From Micrococcales bacterium (GTDB lineage Bacteria; Actinomycetota; Actinomycetes; Actinomycetales; Microbacteriaceae), in the NCBI GenBank assembly GCA_024641015.1, contig JAHEDU010000009.1, positions 1 to 43,918 of the forward strand: DNA of 43,918 nt, written 5' to 3'. Below, piece after piece: positions 16,045-25,967 of the stretch. The notes below the pieces were generated by a model. The model saw only the letters and a program-made list of their open reading frames with translations, ran no database searches and had not been told where the DNA came from. The position numbers and the translations under genes were made by a program. Every line of letters starts with the position of its first letter. Within the stretch, counting starts at the first letter, position 1.

Positions 16045-16577
16045 TATTCGCTCAACTTGGACTCGACGAGTTGCTCGTGTTGCCACACCAGCCAAGGACT
16101 GAACGCGAACGGCGCGCCGTCGATTGCTGCTGCCAACTTGTCCGGTGAAATCCACTGCCATTCGGCGACTTCCTCAGGCGAGGGGTTCGGCTCGGACACG
16201 GCTACAGCCGCGAACACCGGGCAGATCTCGTTCTCGACGATTCCCGACGCGTCGACCGCTCGGTATCGGAAATTCGGAAGCACCGAGTGGATGCCGTCGA
16301 TCGTCATGCCCAACTCTTGCTGCGCACGGCGACGAATCGCGTCCTCGATGTCCTCGTTGGGGCCAGGGTGGCCGCAGAACGAGTTCGTCCAGACGCCCGG
16401 CCACGTCGCCTTCGACAGCGCGCGTCGCGTCACAAGGATTTCGCCGGCCGCGTTCGTGACGTGGCACGAGAACGCAAAATGAAGCGGGGTGCTGTCGGTG
16501 TGCACGGTCGCCTTGGGCGCGGTCCCGGTAGGGGCGCCCGAATCGTCCACCAGGACGACCAACTCTTCGGTACTCAT
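16044..16577 (-). CDS. idi: Isopentenyl-diphosphate delta-isomerase, type I
   Basis: Type I IPP isomerase with a Nudix fold, 177 residues, converting IPP to DMAPP for prenyl chain synthesis. Metal/active-site features are visible: HFAFSCHV, the catalytic Cys in TNSFCGHP, the Nudix-like REL-type helix AIRRRAQQELGM and the catalytic Glu in ENEICPVF. The ATG at 16577 sits 7 bases after a minus-strand TAGCCT hexamer (16590-16585), so a leaderless transcript is predicted. It is divergent from crtB, with an inverted repeat covering both -10 elements. That layout suggests joint control of precursor supply and carotenoid synthesis. Confidence 0.94.
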   Translation of the reverse strand: MSTEELVVLVDDSGAPTGTAPKATVHTDSTPLHFAFSCHVTNAAGEILVTRRALSKATWPGVWTNSFCGHPGPNEDIEDAIRRRAQQELGMTIDGIHSVLPNFRYRAVDASGIVENEICPVFAAVAVSEPNPSPEEVAEWQWISPDKLAAAIDGAPFAFSPWLVWQHEQLVESKLSE

Positions 16578-16601
16578 CTCTCTCAGGCTATCCTGAGAGA
16601 G
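16578..16601. promoter_or_regulatory. Bidirectional idi/crt promoter inside a perfect inverted repeat
   Basis: CTCTCTCAGG (16578-16587) and CCTGAGAGAG (16592-16601) form a perfect 10-base inverted repeat around a 4-base centre, CTAT. The plus-strand -10 TATCCT (16589-16594) and the minus-strand -10 TAGCCT (16590-16585) overlap by two bases inside it. The repeat touches the idi ATG (16577) on one side and the predicted crt start point on the other. One dimeric repressor bound here would block both directions. Confidence 0.65.
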
Positions 16602-16636
16602 TGCCGTCGGAAAGTGGCGGCACCGAGGAGGCGCAC

Positions 16637-17497
16637 GTGAGTCGGTTGGACCTGTACACCTCGGTCGCGCAAAAGACAGCGTCGCTTGTCATTCGCGACT
16701 ATTCGACGTCGTTCGGTTTGGCATCACGAATCCTGGGCAAGGAAGCCCGTCAGCACATCGACAACATTTACGCGCTCGTTCGTTTGGCTGACGAGGTCGT
16801 CGATGGAGTCGCCGTCGAGGCCGGTCTCGAGAATTCGATGGTTCGCCGTTCTTTGGACGAGCTCGAACGTGACACTTATGCCGCGATGGAATCAGGCTAT
16901 TCAACGAACCTCATCGTTCACGCGTTCGCCCACACAAGCCGTGCCGTGGGAATCACACGCGACATCGTCGAGCCGTTCTTTACGTCAATGCGCATGGACT
17001 TGTCGGACCGCACGTACACCGCCGAATCCTTTGCAACGTATGTTTATGGATCGGCCGAGGTCGTCGGATTGATGTGTCTCGCCGTGTTCGTGCGCGACAA
17101 CAAGCCGCTACCAACTCAGGCGCACGTGCTGGTTGCTGGTGCCCGCTCGCTCGGCGCCGCATTCCAAAAGGTGAACTTCCTGCGCGACCTTTCTGCCGAC
17201 GTCGACGGGCTCGGACGTTCGTATTTCCCCGGAGTTCGCATCGACACGTTCAACGAGATCGACAAGAAGCGAATCTGTGACGACATCGACGACGACCTGT
17301 CTCGCGCCGCCGCGACTCTTCCCCTGCTGACCGCGGATGCGCGCCGTGCGGTGGGTCTCGCTCACGGACTCTTCGCATCGCTCAACGCCAAGATCCGCCG
17401 CACCCCCGCGGAAGTTCTCAAGACCACTCGAATCCGTGTAAGCGACCCCGAGAAACTTCTCATCGCTGCACGCGTGATTCTCGGAGGAGCCAAGTGA
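16637..17497 (+). CDS. crtB: Phytoene synthase
   Basis: Joins two geranylgeranyl diphosphates to phytoene, the first committed carotenoid step. The two Asp-rich substrate motifs are present: LADEVVDG near residue 50 and RDLSADVDGLGR near 185. STSFGLASRIL near the N-terminus is typical. I chose GTG 16637 (286 residues) because GAGGAGG (16625-16631) lies 5 bases before it and the protein then starts like its relatives. GTG 16601 in the same frame sits 6 bases after TATCCT and could be a leaderless start giving 12 extra residues; both may be used. The stop overlaps the crtI start (GTGA). First gene of crtB-crtI-crtYe-crtYf-crtEb. Confidence 0.92.
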   Translation: MSRLDLYTSVAQKTASLVIRDYSTSFGLASRILGKEARQHIDNIYALVRLADEVVDGVAVEAGLENSMVRRSLDELERDTYAAMESGYSTNLIVHAFAHTSRAVGITRDIVEPFFTSMRMDLSDRTYTAESFATYVYGSAEVVGLMCLAVFVRDNKPLPTQAHVLVAGARSLGAAFQKVNFLRDLSADVDGLGRSYFPGVRIDTFNEIDKKRICDDIDDDLSRAAATLPLLTADARRAVGLAHGLFASLNAKIRRTPAEVLKTTRIRVSDPEKLLIAARVILGGAK

Positions 17498-19065
17498 CCA
17501 AGCAACGCGTCATCATTATCGGCGGCGGAATGGGTGGACTATCCGCCTCGGGCCTGTTGGCGCGTGACGGCTACGACGTCACCCTCCTCGAGGCGCTTCC
17601 GAACACCGGCGGTCGTGCCGGCTCGTGGTCCAAGGACGGCTTCCGTTTCGACACCGGTCCGTCGTGGTACCTCATGCCCGAAGTCTTCGACCACTGGTAT
17701 CGCTTAATGGGAACCAGCGCGAAAGAGCAGCTCGACCTGCGGCTTCTCGACCCGGGGTACCGGGTCTTCTTCGAACCGAAGGCGGGCGGCACTGCCGAGC
17801 ACATCGATGTCCAGGTCGGTCGCGAGAAAAACCTCGACCTGTTTGAACAGATCGAACCCGGATCGCGCGAGGCGATGTCACGCTATCTCGACTCGGCGAC
17901 GGAAACATATGAGATCGCCAAGAAATATTTCCTGTACACATCCTTCGTCAAGCTGGGGCCGATTCTTCAGCGCGAGGTTATCGTTCGACTCGGAACCTTG
18001 GCGCGTCTTCTCTTGACAAAGATTTGGGGGTTCGCGGGTCGCTACGTCAAGACCATGCGCGCGAAGCAGATTCTCGGGTACCCCGCGGTGTTCCTCGGGA
18101 CGAGTCCGTACGAGGCCCCCGCGATGTTCCACCTCATGAGCCACCTCGACCTCGTTGACGGAGTGCTCTACGCGCAGGGCGGGTTCACCCGTGTGATGGA
18201 TTCGATTCGTGACCTGTCGGTCGCGGCCGGCGTCTCGATTGAAACGAATGCCCGTGTGACGAAAATCAACGTCGACGAATCGGGTCGCGCCACGGGTGTC
18301 ACCTACACCGACGCCACCGGGGCGACGAAGACGCTCGATGCCGACATCGTCGTGTCGGGGGCGGACCTCCACCACACCGAGACCACGATGTTGCCGCCCG
18401 AAAAGCAGACCTTCCCCGAGAAGTGGTGGGACAAGAAGCAGCCGAGCCCCGGCGCGATCCTGTTGTACCTCGGGGTGAAGGGCGACCTGCCCAATCTGCT
18501 TCACCACAGCCTTTTCTTCACGGACGACTGGGAGGGTAGCTTCAAGCAGATCTTCGCGGACTCGCCAACCATGCCCAACCCAGCCTCGTTCTACGTCTGC
18601 ACGCCGTCCAAGTCCGACGACTCCGTCGCGCCCGCGGGTCACTCGAACGTCTTTGTTCTCGTTCCGTCGCCCGCCGACGTGTCGCTGGGTAAGGGCGGAC
18701 TCGACGGTAAAGGCGACCGAGCTATCGAAGAAGTTGCCGACCGAACGATTGACGCGATCGCAGAATGGGCGAACATCCCCGACTTCCGCGAACGAATCGT
18801 CGTTCGACGCACCGTCGGTCCCGCCGACTTCCAGGCTGACCTCGGCGCGTGGAAGGGCAACTCGCTCGGACCGGCACACACGCTTGGGCAGAGCGCTCTG
18901 TTCCGCGCGACAAACAAGTCGAGCAAGGTCGACGGGCTCTACTACGTCGGTTCGGGCACGGTTCCCGGCATCGGGCTTCCTATGTGCATCATCTCGGCCG
19001 AAGTTCTCCTCAAGCGACTGCGCGGTGACCACTCGGCCGGACCGCTTCCCGACAAGGCGATTTAG
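17494..19065 (+). CDS. crtI: Phytoene desaturase
   Basis: FAD-dependent desaturase, 523 residues, converting phytoene to lycopene in four steps. The N-terminal dinucleotide-binding motif IIIGGGMGGLSASG is at residues 7-20, followed by EALPNTGGRAGSW. The C-terminal CrtI-family FAD motif reads GLYYVGSGTVPGIGLPMCIISAEVL (key part YVGSGTVPGIGLPM). The GTG start overlaps the crtB stop and its TAG stop overlaps the crtYe GTG by one base, so translation is coupled along the operon. Length is typical of actinobacterial CrtI. Confidence 0.94.
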   Translation: MTKQRVIIIGGGMGGLSASGLLARDGYDVTLLEALPNTGGRAGSWSKDGFRFDTGPSWYLMPEVFDHWYRLMGTSAKEQLDLRLLDPGYRVFFEPKAGGTAEHIDVQVGREKNLDLFEQIEPGSREAMSRYLDSATETYEIAKKYFLYTSFVKLGPILQREVIVRLGTLARLLLTKIWGFAGRYVKTMRAKQILGYPAVFLGTSPYEAPAMFHLMSHLDLVDGVLYAQGGFTRVMDSIRDLSVAAGVSIETNARVTKINVDESGRATGVTYTDATGATKTLDADIVVSGADLHHTETTMLPPEKQTFPEKWWDKKQPSPGAILLYLGVKGDLPNLLHHSLFFTDDWEGSFKQIFADSPTMPNPASFYVCTPSKSDDSVAPAGHSNVFVLVPSPADVSLGKGGLDGKGDRAIEEVADRTIDAIAEWANIPDFRERIVVRRTVGPADFQADLGAWKGNSLGPAHTLGQSALFRATNKSSKVDGLYYVGSGTVPGIGLPMCIISAEVLLKRLRGDHSAGPLPDKAI

Positions 19066-19370
19066 TGACCGGCCTGTACCTCGGGCTGCTCCTTTTTTCG
19101 CTGGCCGGACTCGTCCTCTGTGACTGGCGATGGAAAATCGCGTTGTTCGACAACGCCAGGCACACCGTTCTGGTCATCGCGCTCTCGGTCGCGTTCTTCA
19201 TCAGTTGGGACATTTCGGGTGTCGCCAGCGGGGTCTTCTTCAAGGGTGACAGCAACCTGTTGGTCGGGTGGGACATCGCGACCGAAATCCCCATCGAAGA
19301 GGTCTTCTTCCTGACGCTCTTGTCGCACCTCGCCGTGATTGCCTTTCGACTGGCGGAGCGCCGCCGATGA
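19065..19370 (+). CDS. crtYe: C50 carotenoid cyclase subunit, CrtYe/CrtYc type
   Basis: One half of a heterodimeric carotenoid cyclase, 101 residues with three predicted transmembrane helices. The family motif PIEEVFFLTLL (PxEE...F) is at residues ~76-86. Start GTG 19065 shares a base with the crtI stop; the stop overlaps the crtYf ATG (ATGA). In Corynebacterium and Micrococcus, crtYe/crtYf (or crtYg/crtYh) next to crtEb cyclise a C50 lycopene derivative. In other actinobacteria, related crtYc/crtYd make beta- or gamma-carotene. The adjacent crtEb favours the C50 version; the ring type (epsilon, gamma or beta) cannot be read from sequence by eye. Confidence 0.85.
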   Translation: MTGLYLGLLLFSLAGLVLCDWRWKIALFDNARHTVLVIALSVAFFISWDISGVASGVFFKGDSNLLVGWDIATEIPIEEVFFLTLLSHLAVIAFRLAERRR

Positions 19371-19672
19371 GCACGACGTATTTGGAAATGTCTGTTCCTT
19401 ACCTATTCTGGGCAGCCGGGCTGACCGTCCTCGCGAGCTGGAAATTCCGCCTCTACATCCGTAGGCTCGCACTTCCCGTGGTCGGCCTCCTGATCGGAAC
19501 CGCAATCTTCGACAACCTCATCATTTGGTCGGGATTAGTCGCTTACGACGAGTCGAAGATTCTCGGCTGGCGAATCGGGCTGGCGCCCGTCGAAGACTTC
19601 CTCTATGCGATCGTGGCGGTTTTGCTGACCGCGAGTATGTGGCACATCCTGCGTCGCAAGGGCGACCAGTGA
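19367..19672 (+). CDS. crtYf: C50 carotenoid cyclase subunit, CrtYf/CrtYd type
   Basis: The partner cyclase subunit, 101 residues with three transmembrane helices and the motif APVEDFLYAIV near residues 74-84, equivalent to PxEE in the first subunit. ATG 19367 overlaps the crtYe stop (ATGA). An in-frame start at 19268 lies inside crtYe and is rejected. The stop overlaps the crtEb GTG. The two halves are homologous and together make one membrane enzyme. Both small genes are intact. Confidence 0.85.
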   Translation: MSTTYLEMSVPYLFWAAGLTVLASWKFRLYIRRLALPVVGLLIGTAIFDNLIIWSGLVAYDESKILGWRIGLAPVEDFLYAIVAVLLTASMWHILRRKGDQ

Positions 19673-20541
19673 CGCTCGCCCGGGTGGTGCTCGCGTCGTC
19701 GCGCCCCCTGTCCTGGATCAACACGGCGTACCCGTTCGCCGCTACGTACCTGGTGGCTGGCGGTCGGATCGACGCCACGTTCGTCATCGGGACGCTCTTC
19801 TTTCTCGTTCCCTATAACGTCGCGATGTACGGAATCAACGACGTTTTCGATTACGAGTCCGACATCCTCAATCCGCGAAAGGGCGGGGTTGAGGGCGCGG
19901 TTCTCACACCCGAATTCCACCGACCAGTCCTATGGCTCGCGGTGCTGGGGTGCGTTCCGTTCGTCGCCTATCTGGCAAGCGTCGGAAACCCCGTCTCGCA
20001 CCTCGTTCTTGCGCTGTCGCTGTGTGCCGTCGTTGCGTATTCGGCCAAGGGGCTTCGATTCAAAGAACGCCCGTTCCTCGACTCGATCACATCCAGCTTC
20101 CACTTCGTCAGCCCCGCGCTTTTTGCGACCGTCCTCGTCACGGGAACTATCGGCGCTGGAACGTGGATGGTTTTGGGCGCTTTCTTCCTGTGGGGTCTGG
20201 CGTCACACGCGTTCGGTGCCGTTCAAGACATCGTCGCTGATCGGTCTGCCGGGCTGCATTCGATTGCCACCGCGATTGGTGGCGCGTGGACGGTTCGATT
20301 CGCGGTTGGCTGCTATCTCGTCGCGGGCACGCTGCTCGTGTTCGGCCCGGCATATGCGCCGCTCGTTTCGCCGATTGTCCTGTTGTACATCTCGACGATT
20401 GTGCCGTGGTGGAACGTGTCCGACGACAACGCCGAGGACGCGAATCGCGGCTGGAAGCGATTCCTCGCTCTCAACTTCATCGCGGGTTTCGTCGTCACCG
20501 TCGCGCTCATGATGAGCGCCGCGACAACGATCAGCGGATGA
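19669..20541 (+). CDS. crtEb: Lycopene elongase (UbiA-family prenyltransferase)
   Basis: A 290-residue multi-pass UbiA-superfamily prenyltransferase that adds DMAPP-derived C5 units to lycopene, giving C45/C50 carotenoids such as flavuxanthin. The first Asp motif is NDVFDYESD (residues ~44-52) and the second is QDIVADRSAG near 187-196. GTG 19669 overlaps the crtYf stop; an in-frame start at 19525 lies inside crtYf and is rejected. Position and neighbours match the decaprenoxanthin/sarcinaxanthin type of operon. The last 11 bases overlap the end of the convergent transporter gene. No crtE (GGPP synthase) lies in the window, so the C20 precursor must come from elsewhere. Confidence 0.88.
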   Translation: MTLARVVLASSRPLSWINTAYPFAATYLVAGGRIDATFVIGTLFFLVPYNVAMYGINDVFDYESDILNPRKGGVEGAVLTPEFHRPVLWLAVLGCVPFVAYLASVGNPVSHLVLALSLCAVVAYSAKGLRFKERPFLDSITSSFHFVSPALFATVLVTGTIGAGTWMVLGAFFLWGLASHAFGAVQDIVADRSAGLHSIATAIGGAWTVRFAVGCYLVAGTLLVFGPAYAPLVSPIVLLYISTIVPWWNVSDDNAEDANRGWKRFLALNFIAGFVVTVALMMSAATTISG

Positions 20542-21871
20542 ACTTGGGGCGAAGCGGCAGAAGCAGCAGCAGACCAGCGCCCAGAACCAGAACGATTCCG
20601 AGGATGCCCCAATAGTCAGCGCCACCCATGCTCACGAACAGCGCGAAGAACATCGGCGTGAGGAATGAAATAGCGCGGCCCGTGGTTGCGTACAGTCCGT
20701 AGAGTTCGCCTTCGCCGCCGACAGGCGCGAGGTGCCCGATGAGTGAACGCCCAGATGCCTGCGCCGGTCCGACGAAGAGAGTCAACAGCAGCCCGCCGAC
20801 CCAGAACACGCTCGGCCCACCGTCGTGAAGCAGGAACAGCGCGCTTCCCGTGATGACAAGTCCGCCGAGCGACCAGGTGATGACGGCCTTGGAGGAGAAG
20901 TGGTCGTCCAGAATGCCGCCGACGAAAACGCCGATGCCGGCGACGAGATTGCCGCCGATGGCGAACAGGATGACTTCGGTGTCACCGAGGCCGAAGACCT
21001 TGCCGGCGAGGATTCCACCGAACGTGAAGACGCCGGCGAGTCCGTCACGGAACACCGCACTCGACACGAGGAAGAAGAACGTCTCGCGGCTGTTCTTTCG
21101 CAGATCGTTGATCTTGCGGAACACCTTGCGGTACGACTCGATGATTCCGGTGCCCGCGTCGGGGTCGATCGCCGTGTTTTCGGGGATCGCGAGCATGATC
21201 GGGATCGAGAACACAGCTGACCACACCGCCGCGAACACCGCGAGGACGCGAATGTTGATGCCATTTTCCGTCGTGAGACCGAACCAGTACGGCGGGTCAC
21301 CGAGGATGAACCCGACGAGCGCGATGAGCAGCACGACGATTCCGCCGATGTAGCCCATTCCCCAACCGAATCCCGAGATGCGCCCGATGTTCGACGAGTT
21401 TGAAATCTGCATGAGCATCGCGTTGTAGTTGACGTTCGCCATCTCATAGAACACCGTCGCGATGGTGATGAGCACGATGCCGTAAGTGAAGAAGCCGGGC
21501 TTCGCCTCGACTGAGAACATCGCGAGAGTCGTGAGGACGACCACGAGCGTGTTGATCCCGAGCCAACGCTTGCGGCGACCGCCCTGGTCCGTCCGTTGGC
21601 CGACAACTGGCGCGAGAATCGCGACCACGATTCCACCGATTGCCAGCGCCCAACCGAACTGGGCAGTCAGACCGGCGCTCGCGGCGATGTACGTCGGGTC
21701 CTCTTCACCCAACGCGACGGTGGCGGGGTCGAGGAAGTAGTCCGACACGATGTATCGGGAAAAGATGAAGGTCGTGATGATGACCGAGAACGCGGAGGTC
21801 CCCCAGTCCCAGAGTGCCCACGAGAGGGTCTGGCGGAACGGGGCTTTGGGCTGAACGTCGTTGTTCGTCAT
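20531..21871 (-). CDS. MFS transporter of the ATG22/UMF1 type
   Basis: A 446-residue transporter with about 12 transmembrane helices. LSWALWDWGTSAFSVIITTFIFSRY near the N-terminus (key WALWDWGTSAF) is the signature of the UMF1/Atg22-like group of the major facilitator superfamily, and GQRTDQGGRRKRW is the MFS loop 2-3 motif. The substrate is unknown; eukaryotic Atg22 exports vacuolar amino acids. The start is set at ATG 21871 because TACCGT (21883-21878) lies 6 bases before it; a longer frame to 21958 has no start signals. Its 3' end overlaps crtEb by 11 bases. Confidence 0.85.
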   Translation of the reverse strand: MTNNDVQPKAPFRQTLSWALWDWGTSAFSVIITTFIFSRYIVSDYFLDPATVALGEEDPTYIAASAGLTAQFGWALAIGGIVVAILAPVVGQRTDQGGRRKRWLGINTLVVVLTTLAMFSVEAKPGFFTYGIVLITIATVFYEMANVNYNAMLMQISNSSNIGRISGFGWGMGYIGGIVVLLIALVGFILGDPPYWFGLTTENGINIRVLAVFAAVWSAVFSIPIMLAIPENTAIDPDAGTGIIESYRKVFRKINDLRKNSRETFFFLVSSAVFRDGLAGVFTFGGILAGKVFGLGDTEVILFAIGGNLVAGIGVFVGGILDDHFSSKAVITWSLGGLVITGSALFLLHDGGPSVFWVGGLLLTLFVGPAQASGRSLIGHLAPVGGEGELYGLYATTGRAISFLTPMFFALFVSMGGADYWGILGIVLVLGAGLLLLLPLRPKFIR

Positions 21872-21883
21872 AGAGCCACGGTA
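21872..21883 (-). promoter_or_regulatory. Leaderless promoter -10 for the MFS transporter
   Basis: On the minus strand TACCGT (21883-21878), a 6-base gap, then ATG at 21871. No ribosome binding site. Confidence 0.55.
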
Positions 21884-21919
21884 GCGAACTTCTTGGACAA
21901 ATGGCAGGGCACGAGCTGA

Positions 21920-23935
<2,016 letters not shown>

Positions 23936-24517
23936 ATGTCGGACGAACAGAACAACGAGGAAGTTCCCCCGACCGAGCCCGAACAGGGTGAGGCGGGGGA
24001 ACCCACCCCGGCCGAGGACAGCGAGCAGTCGCTCGCGGATGAGGCGTCGGAATCCAACGCCGAGGAACTGCTCGAGTCGCTGCTCAGTGACATCGAACGC
24101 AACCTGGTCGAGGAGTACAAGGACCGCGCGGCTCGTGCCGAGGCGGAACTGGCAAACTTCCGTGCACGCGTTGAGCGTGACCGTGCCGCGAACCGCGACG
24201 CCGTCATCGCCGAGGTGATCCGCGCGCTTCTTCCGGCGATGGACGACCTCAACCGAGCGGACGCTCACGGCGATCTTGCGGGCAGCCCGCTCGAACTCGT
24301 CGCGCAGAAGATTCGCACAGGCTTCGAGCGATTCGGGGTGTCCGCTGTTGGTGAAGTCGGCGAAGCGTTCGACCCCAACCGCCACGAGGCGATCGCGAAG
24401 CTTCCGACTCCAGGCGCAACCAGCGAGACTGTTGCTGACGTCATCGAAATCGGTTACGTCTTGGGCGACCGACTTCTGCGACCCGCCAAGGTCGCCGTCG
24501 CGGCTCCCGCCGAGTAA
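23936..24517 (+). CDS. grpE: Nucleotide exchange factor GrpE
   Basis: GrpE, 193 residues, releases ADP from DnaK. An acidic disordered N-terminus (about 1-45, rich in Glu and Pro) precedes a long coiled-coil helix (about 50-95, YKDRAARAEAELANFRARVERD). The beta domain follows with the signature FDPNRHEAI and ADVIEIGYVLGDRLLRPAKVAV near the end. ATG immediately follows the dnaK stop with no gap, so translation depends on the dnaK tail for its ribosome binding site. The second gene of the heat-shock operon. Confidence 0.96.
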   Translation: MSDEQNNEEVPPTEPEQGEAGEPTPAEDSEQSLADEASESNAEELLESLLSDIERNLVEEYKDRAARAEAELANFRARVERDRAANRDAVIAEVIRALLPAMDDLNRADAHGDLAGSPLELVAQKIRTGFERFGVSAVGEVGEAFDPNRHEAIAKLPTPGATSETVADVIEIGYVLGDRLLRPAKVAVAAPAE

Positions 24518-24534
24518 CGAAAGGAGGGACGCCG

Positions 24535-25515
24535 ATGGCTAGTCAGGATTGGTTCGACAAGGACTTCTACAAGATCCTTGGCGTCTCGAAGGACGTCTCG
24601 GACGCGGAACTGAAAAAGGTGTACCGCAAGCTCGCCCGACAGTTCCACCCGGATTCCAATCCGGGCGACGCGAAGGCCGAGGCTCGATTCAAAGAGATCT
24701 CCGAGGCGTACACGGTGTTGTCGGATTCGGCGACGCGTAAGGAATACGACCAGATTCGCGCGATGGGCGGTGGTGCGCGTTTCACCGCGGGCGGAACCGG
24801 CGCCGGCGGGCAGGGCGGATTCGAGGACATGTTCGGCAACCTCTTCGGGGGTGCTGGCAACGGTCGCGTTCGTTTCCAGACCGGTCAGGACGACCTGTTC
24901 GGCGGGCTGTTCGGGGGCGGGGGAAACCCCTTCGGCGGTGGTGGCCAGCGCGGCGGAAGTCCCCGAAAGGGCGCCGACATCAACGCGGCCATTTCAATCG
25001 ATTTCCGCACGGCGATGAACGGTGGCGAGGTCACCCTCGAATCGAGCGGGTCGAAGCCGATGCACGTGGCGATTCCCGCGGGTGTCGCCGACAAGCAAAA
25101 GATTCGCGTGCGCGGCAAGGGCGAGGCGAGCATGACCGGTGGACCGGTCGGCGACCTCATCCTCACCGTGACGGTCACCGACCACCCCGTGTTTTCGCGC
25201 GACGGAAACAACATCCGCGTCGATGTGCCGGTGACGATCCCCGAGGCGATTCTCGGTGCGACGATTGAAGTGCCGACTCTTGACGGCGAACGCGTCAAGG
25301 TGAAGGTTCCCGCAAACACACCGAGCGGCCGCGTCCTGCGCGTTCGCGACCGCGGCATTTCGGTCAAGGGCAAGAAGGGCGACTTGCTCGCGACGATCCT
25401 CATCGTCACACCCGAGAAGGTAGACGACCAGGCGAAGTCCCTGATCGAGAAGTTTGCGGCGGCAACGGACGGCGAGAACCCGCGTGACGCTCTCTATGGC
25501 AAGGCCGAAAGCTAG
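24535..25515 (+). CDS. dnaJ: DnaJ-family co-chaperone without zinc-finger domain
   Basis: J-domain co-chaperone, 326 residues. The J domain (about 10-75) has HPD at residues 38-40, followed by a Gly/Phe-rich region (about 80-145, LFGGLFGGGGNPFGGG-like). The two C-terminal substrate-binding beta domains follow. There is no cysteine cluster of the CxxCxGxG type and indeed no cysteine, so this is a class II (CbpA-like) rather than a class I DnaJ. GAAAGGAGG (from 24519) gives a strong ribosome binding site 17 bases after grpE. Gene order and the following hspR mark it as the operon's DnaJ. Confidence 0.93.
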   Translation: MASQDWFDKDFYKILGVSKDVSDAELKKVYRKLARQFHPDSNPGDAKAEARFKEISEAYTVLSDSATRKEYDQIRAMGGGARFTAGGTGAGGQGGFEDMFGNLFGGAGNGRVRFQTGQDDLFGGLFGGGGNPFGGGGQRGGSPRKGADINAAISIDFRTAMNGGEVTLESSGSKPMHVAIPAGVADKQKIRVRGKGEASMTGGPVGDLILTVTVTDHPVFSRDGNNIRVDVPVTIPEAILGATIEVPTLDGERVKVKVPANTPSGRVLRVRDRGISVKGKKGDLLATILIVTPEKVDDQAKSLIEKFAAATDGENPRDALYGKAES

Positions 25516-25523
25516 GCCGGACG

Positions 25524-25943
25524 ATGTTCACCGAAAACGACCCGATCTTCCCCATCGCTCAGGCGGCGGAACTCGCGGGGATGCATCCGCAGACCCTTCG
25601 GCAGTACGACCGCCTTGGGCTCGTCAGTCCGACGCGAACCGCGGGTCAGTCACGGCGCTACTCGATGCGCGATATTGTCCAGCTGCGCGAAGTGCAACGA
25701 CTGTCGGCCGAGGGCCTCAACCTCGAGGGAATCCGTCGAATTCTCGAGCTGGAAAATGCTGTCCGCGTCTTGAGCGATCGCGTTCGCGAGCTTGAAGGGA
25801 TTATCGCGGACGAGGTCCTCACCCGACCGGGCGGGCGCGTTTTCGCGGCCGGCCAAGCTGGCGAGGTGATTCCGCTTCGCGCGGGAACGCGCACCAAGAA
25901 GTCGAACCAGGTGGTGCTGTGGCGCCGGTCCTGGTGGAACTAG
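25524..25943 (+). CDS. hspR: Heat-shock repressor HspR (MerR family)
   Basis: A 139-residue MerR-family regulator. The N-terminal winged helix-turn-helix (about 9-78) contains QAAELAGMHPQTLRQYDRLGLVSP and the RRYSMRDIVQLREVQRL block. A coiled-coil segment (about 75-97) follows and a basic tail ends in WRRSWWN. HspR represses the dnaK operon by binding HAIR sequences, with DnaK acting as co-repressor in Streptomyces. Two such sequences lie upstream of dnaK, so autoregulation is well supported. It begins 8 bases after dnaJ. Confidence 0.95.
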   Translation: MFTENDPIFPIAQAAELAGMHPQTLRQYDRLGLVSPTRTAGQSRRYSMRDIVQLREVQRLSAEGLNLEGIRRILELENAVRVLSDRVRELEGIIADEVLTRPGGRVFAAGQAGEVIPLRAGTRTKKSNQVVLWRRSWWN

Positions 25944-25967
25944 TTCACACCCAAACAGAAGGCAGTC

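Noticed and set aside
16044-16161. N-terminal extension of NhaA inside idi
   Set aside because: The text is Arg-rich and antisense-like relative to known NhaA starts; the TAGTG junction at 16044 is a standard coupled start.
17878-19032. Long minus-strand open frame opposite crtI
   Set aside because: Shadow of the crtI reading frame; Arg/Val/Asp-rich composition without any domain.
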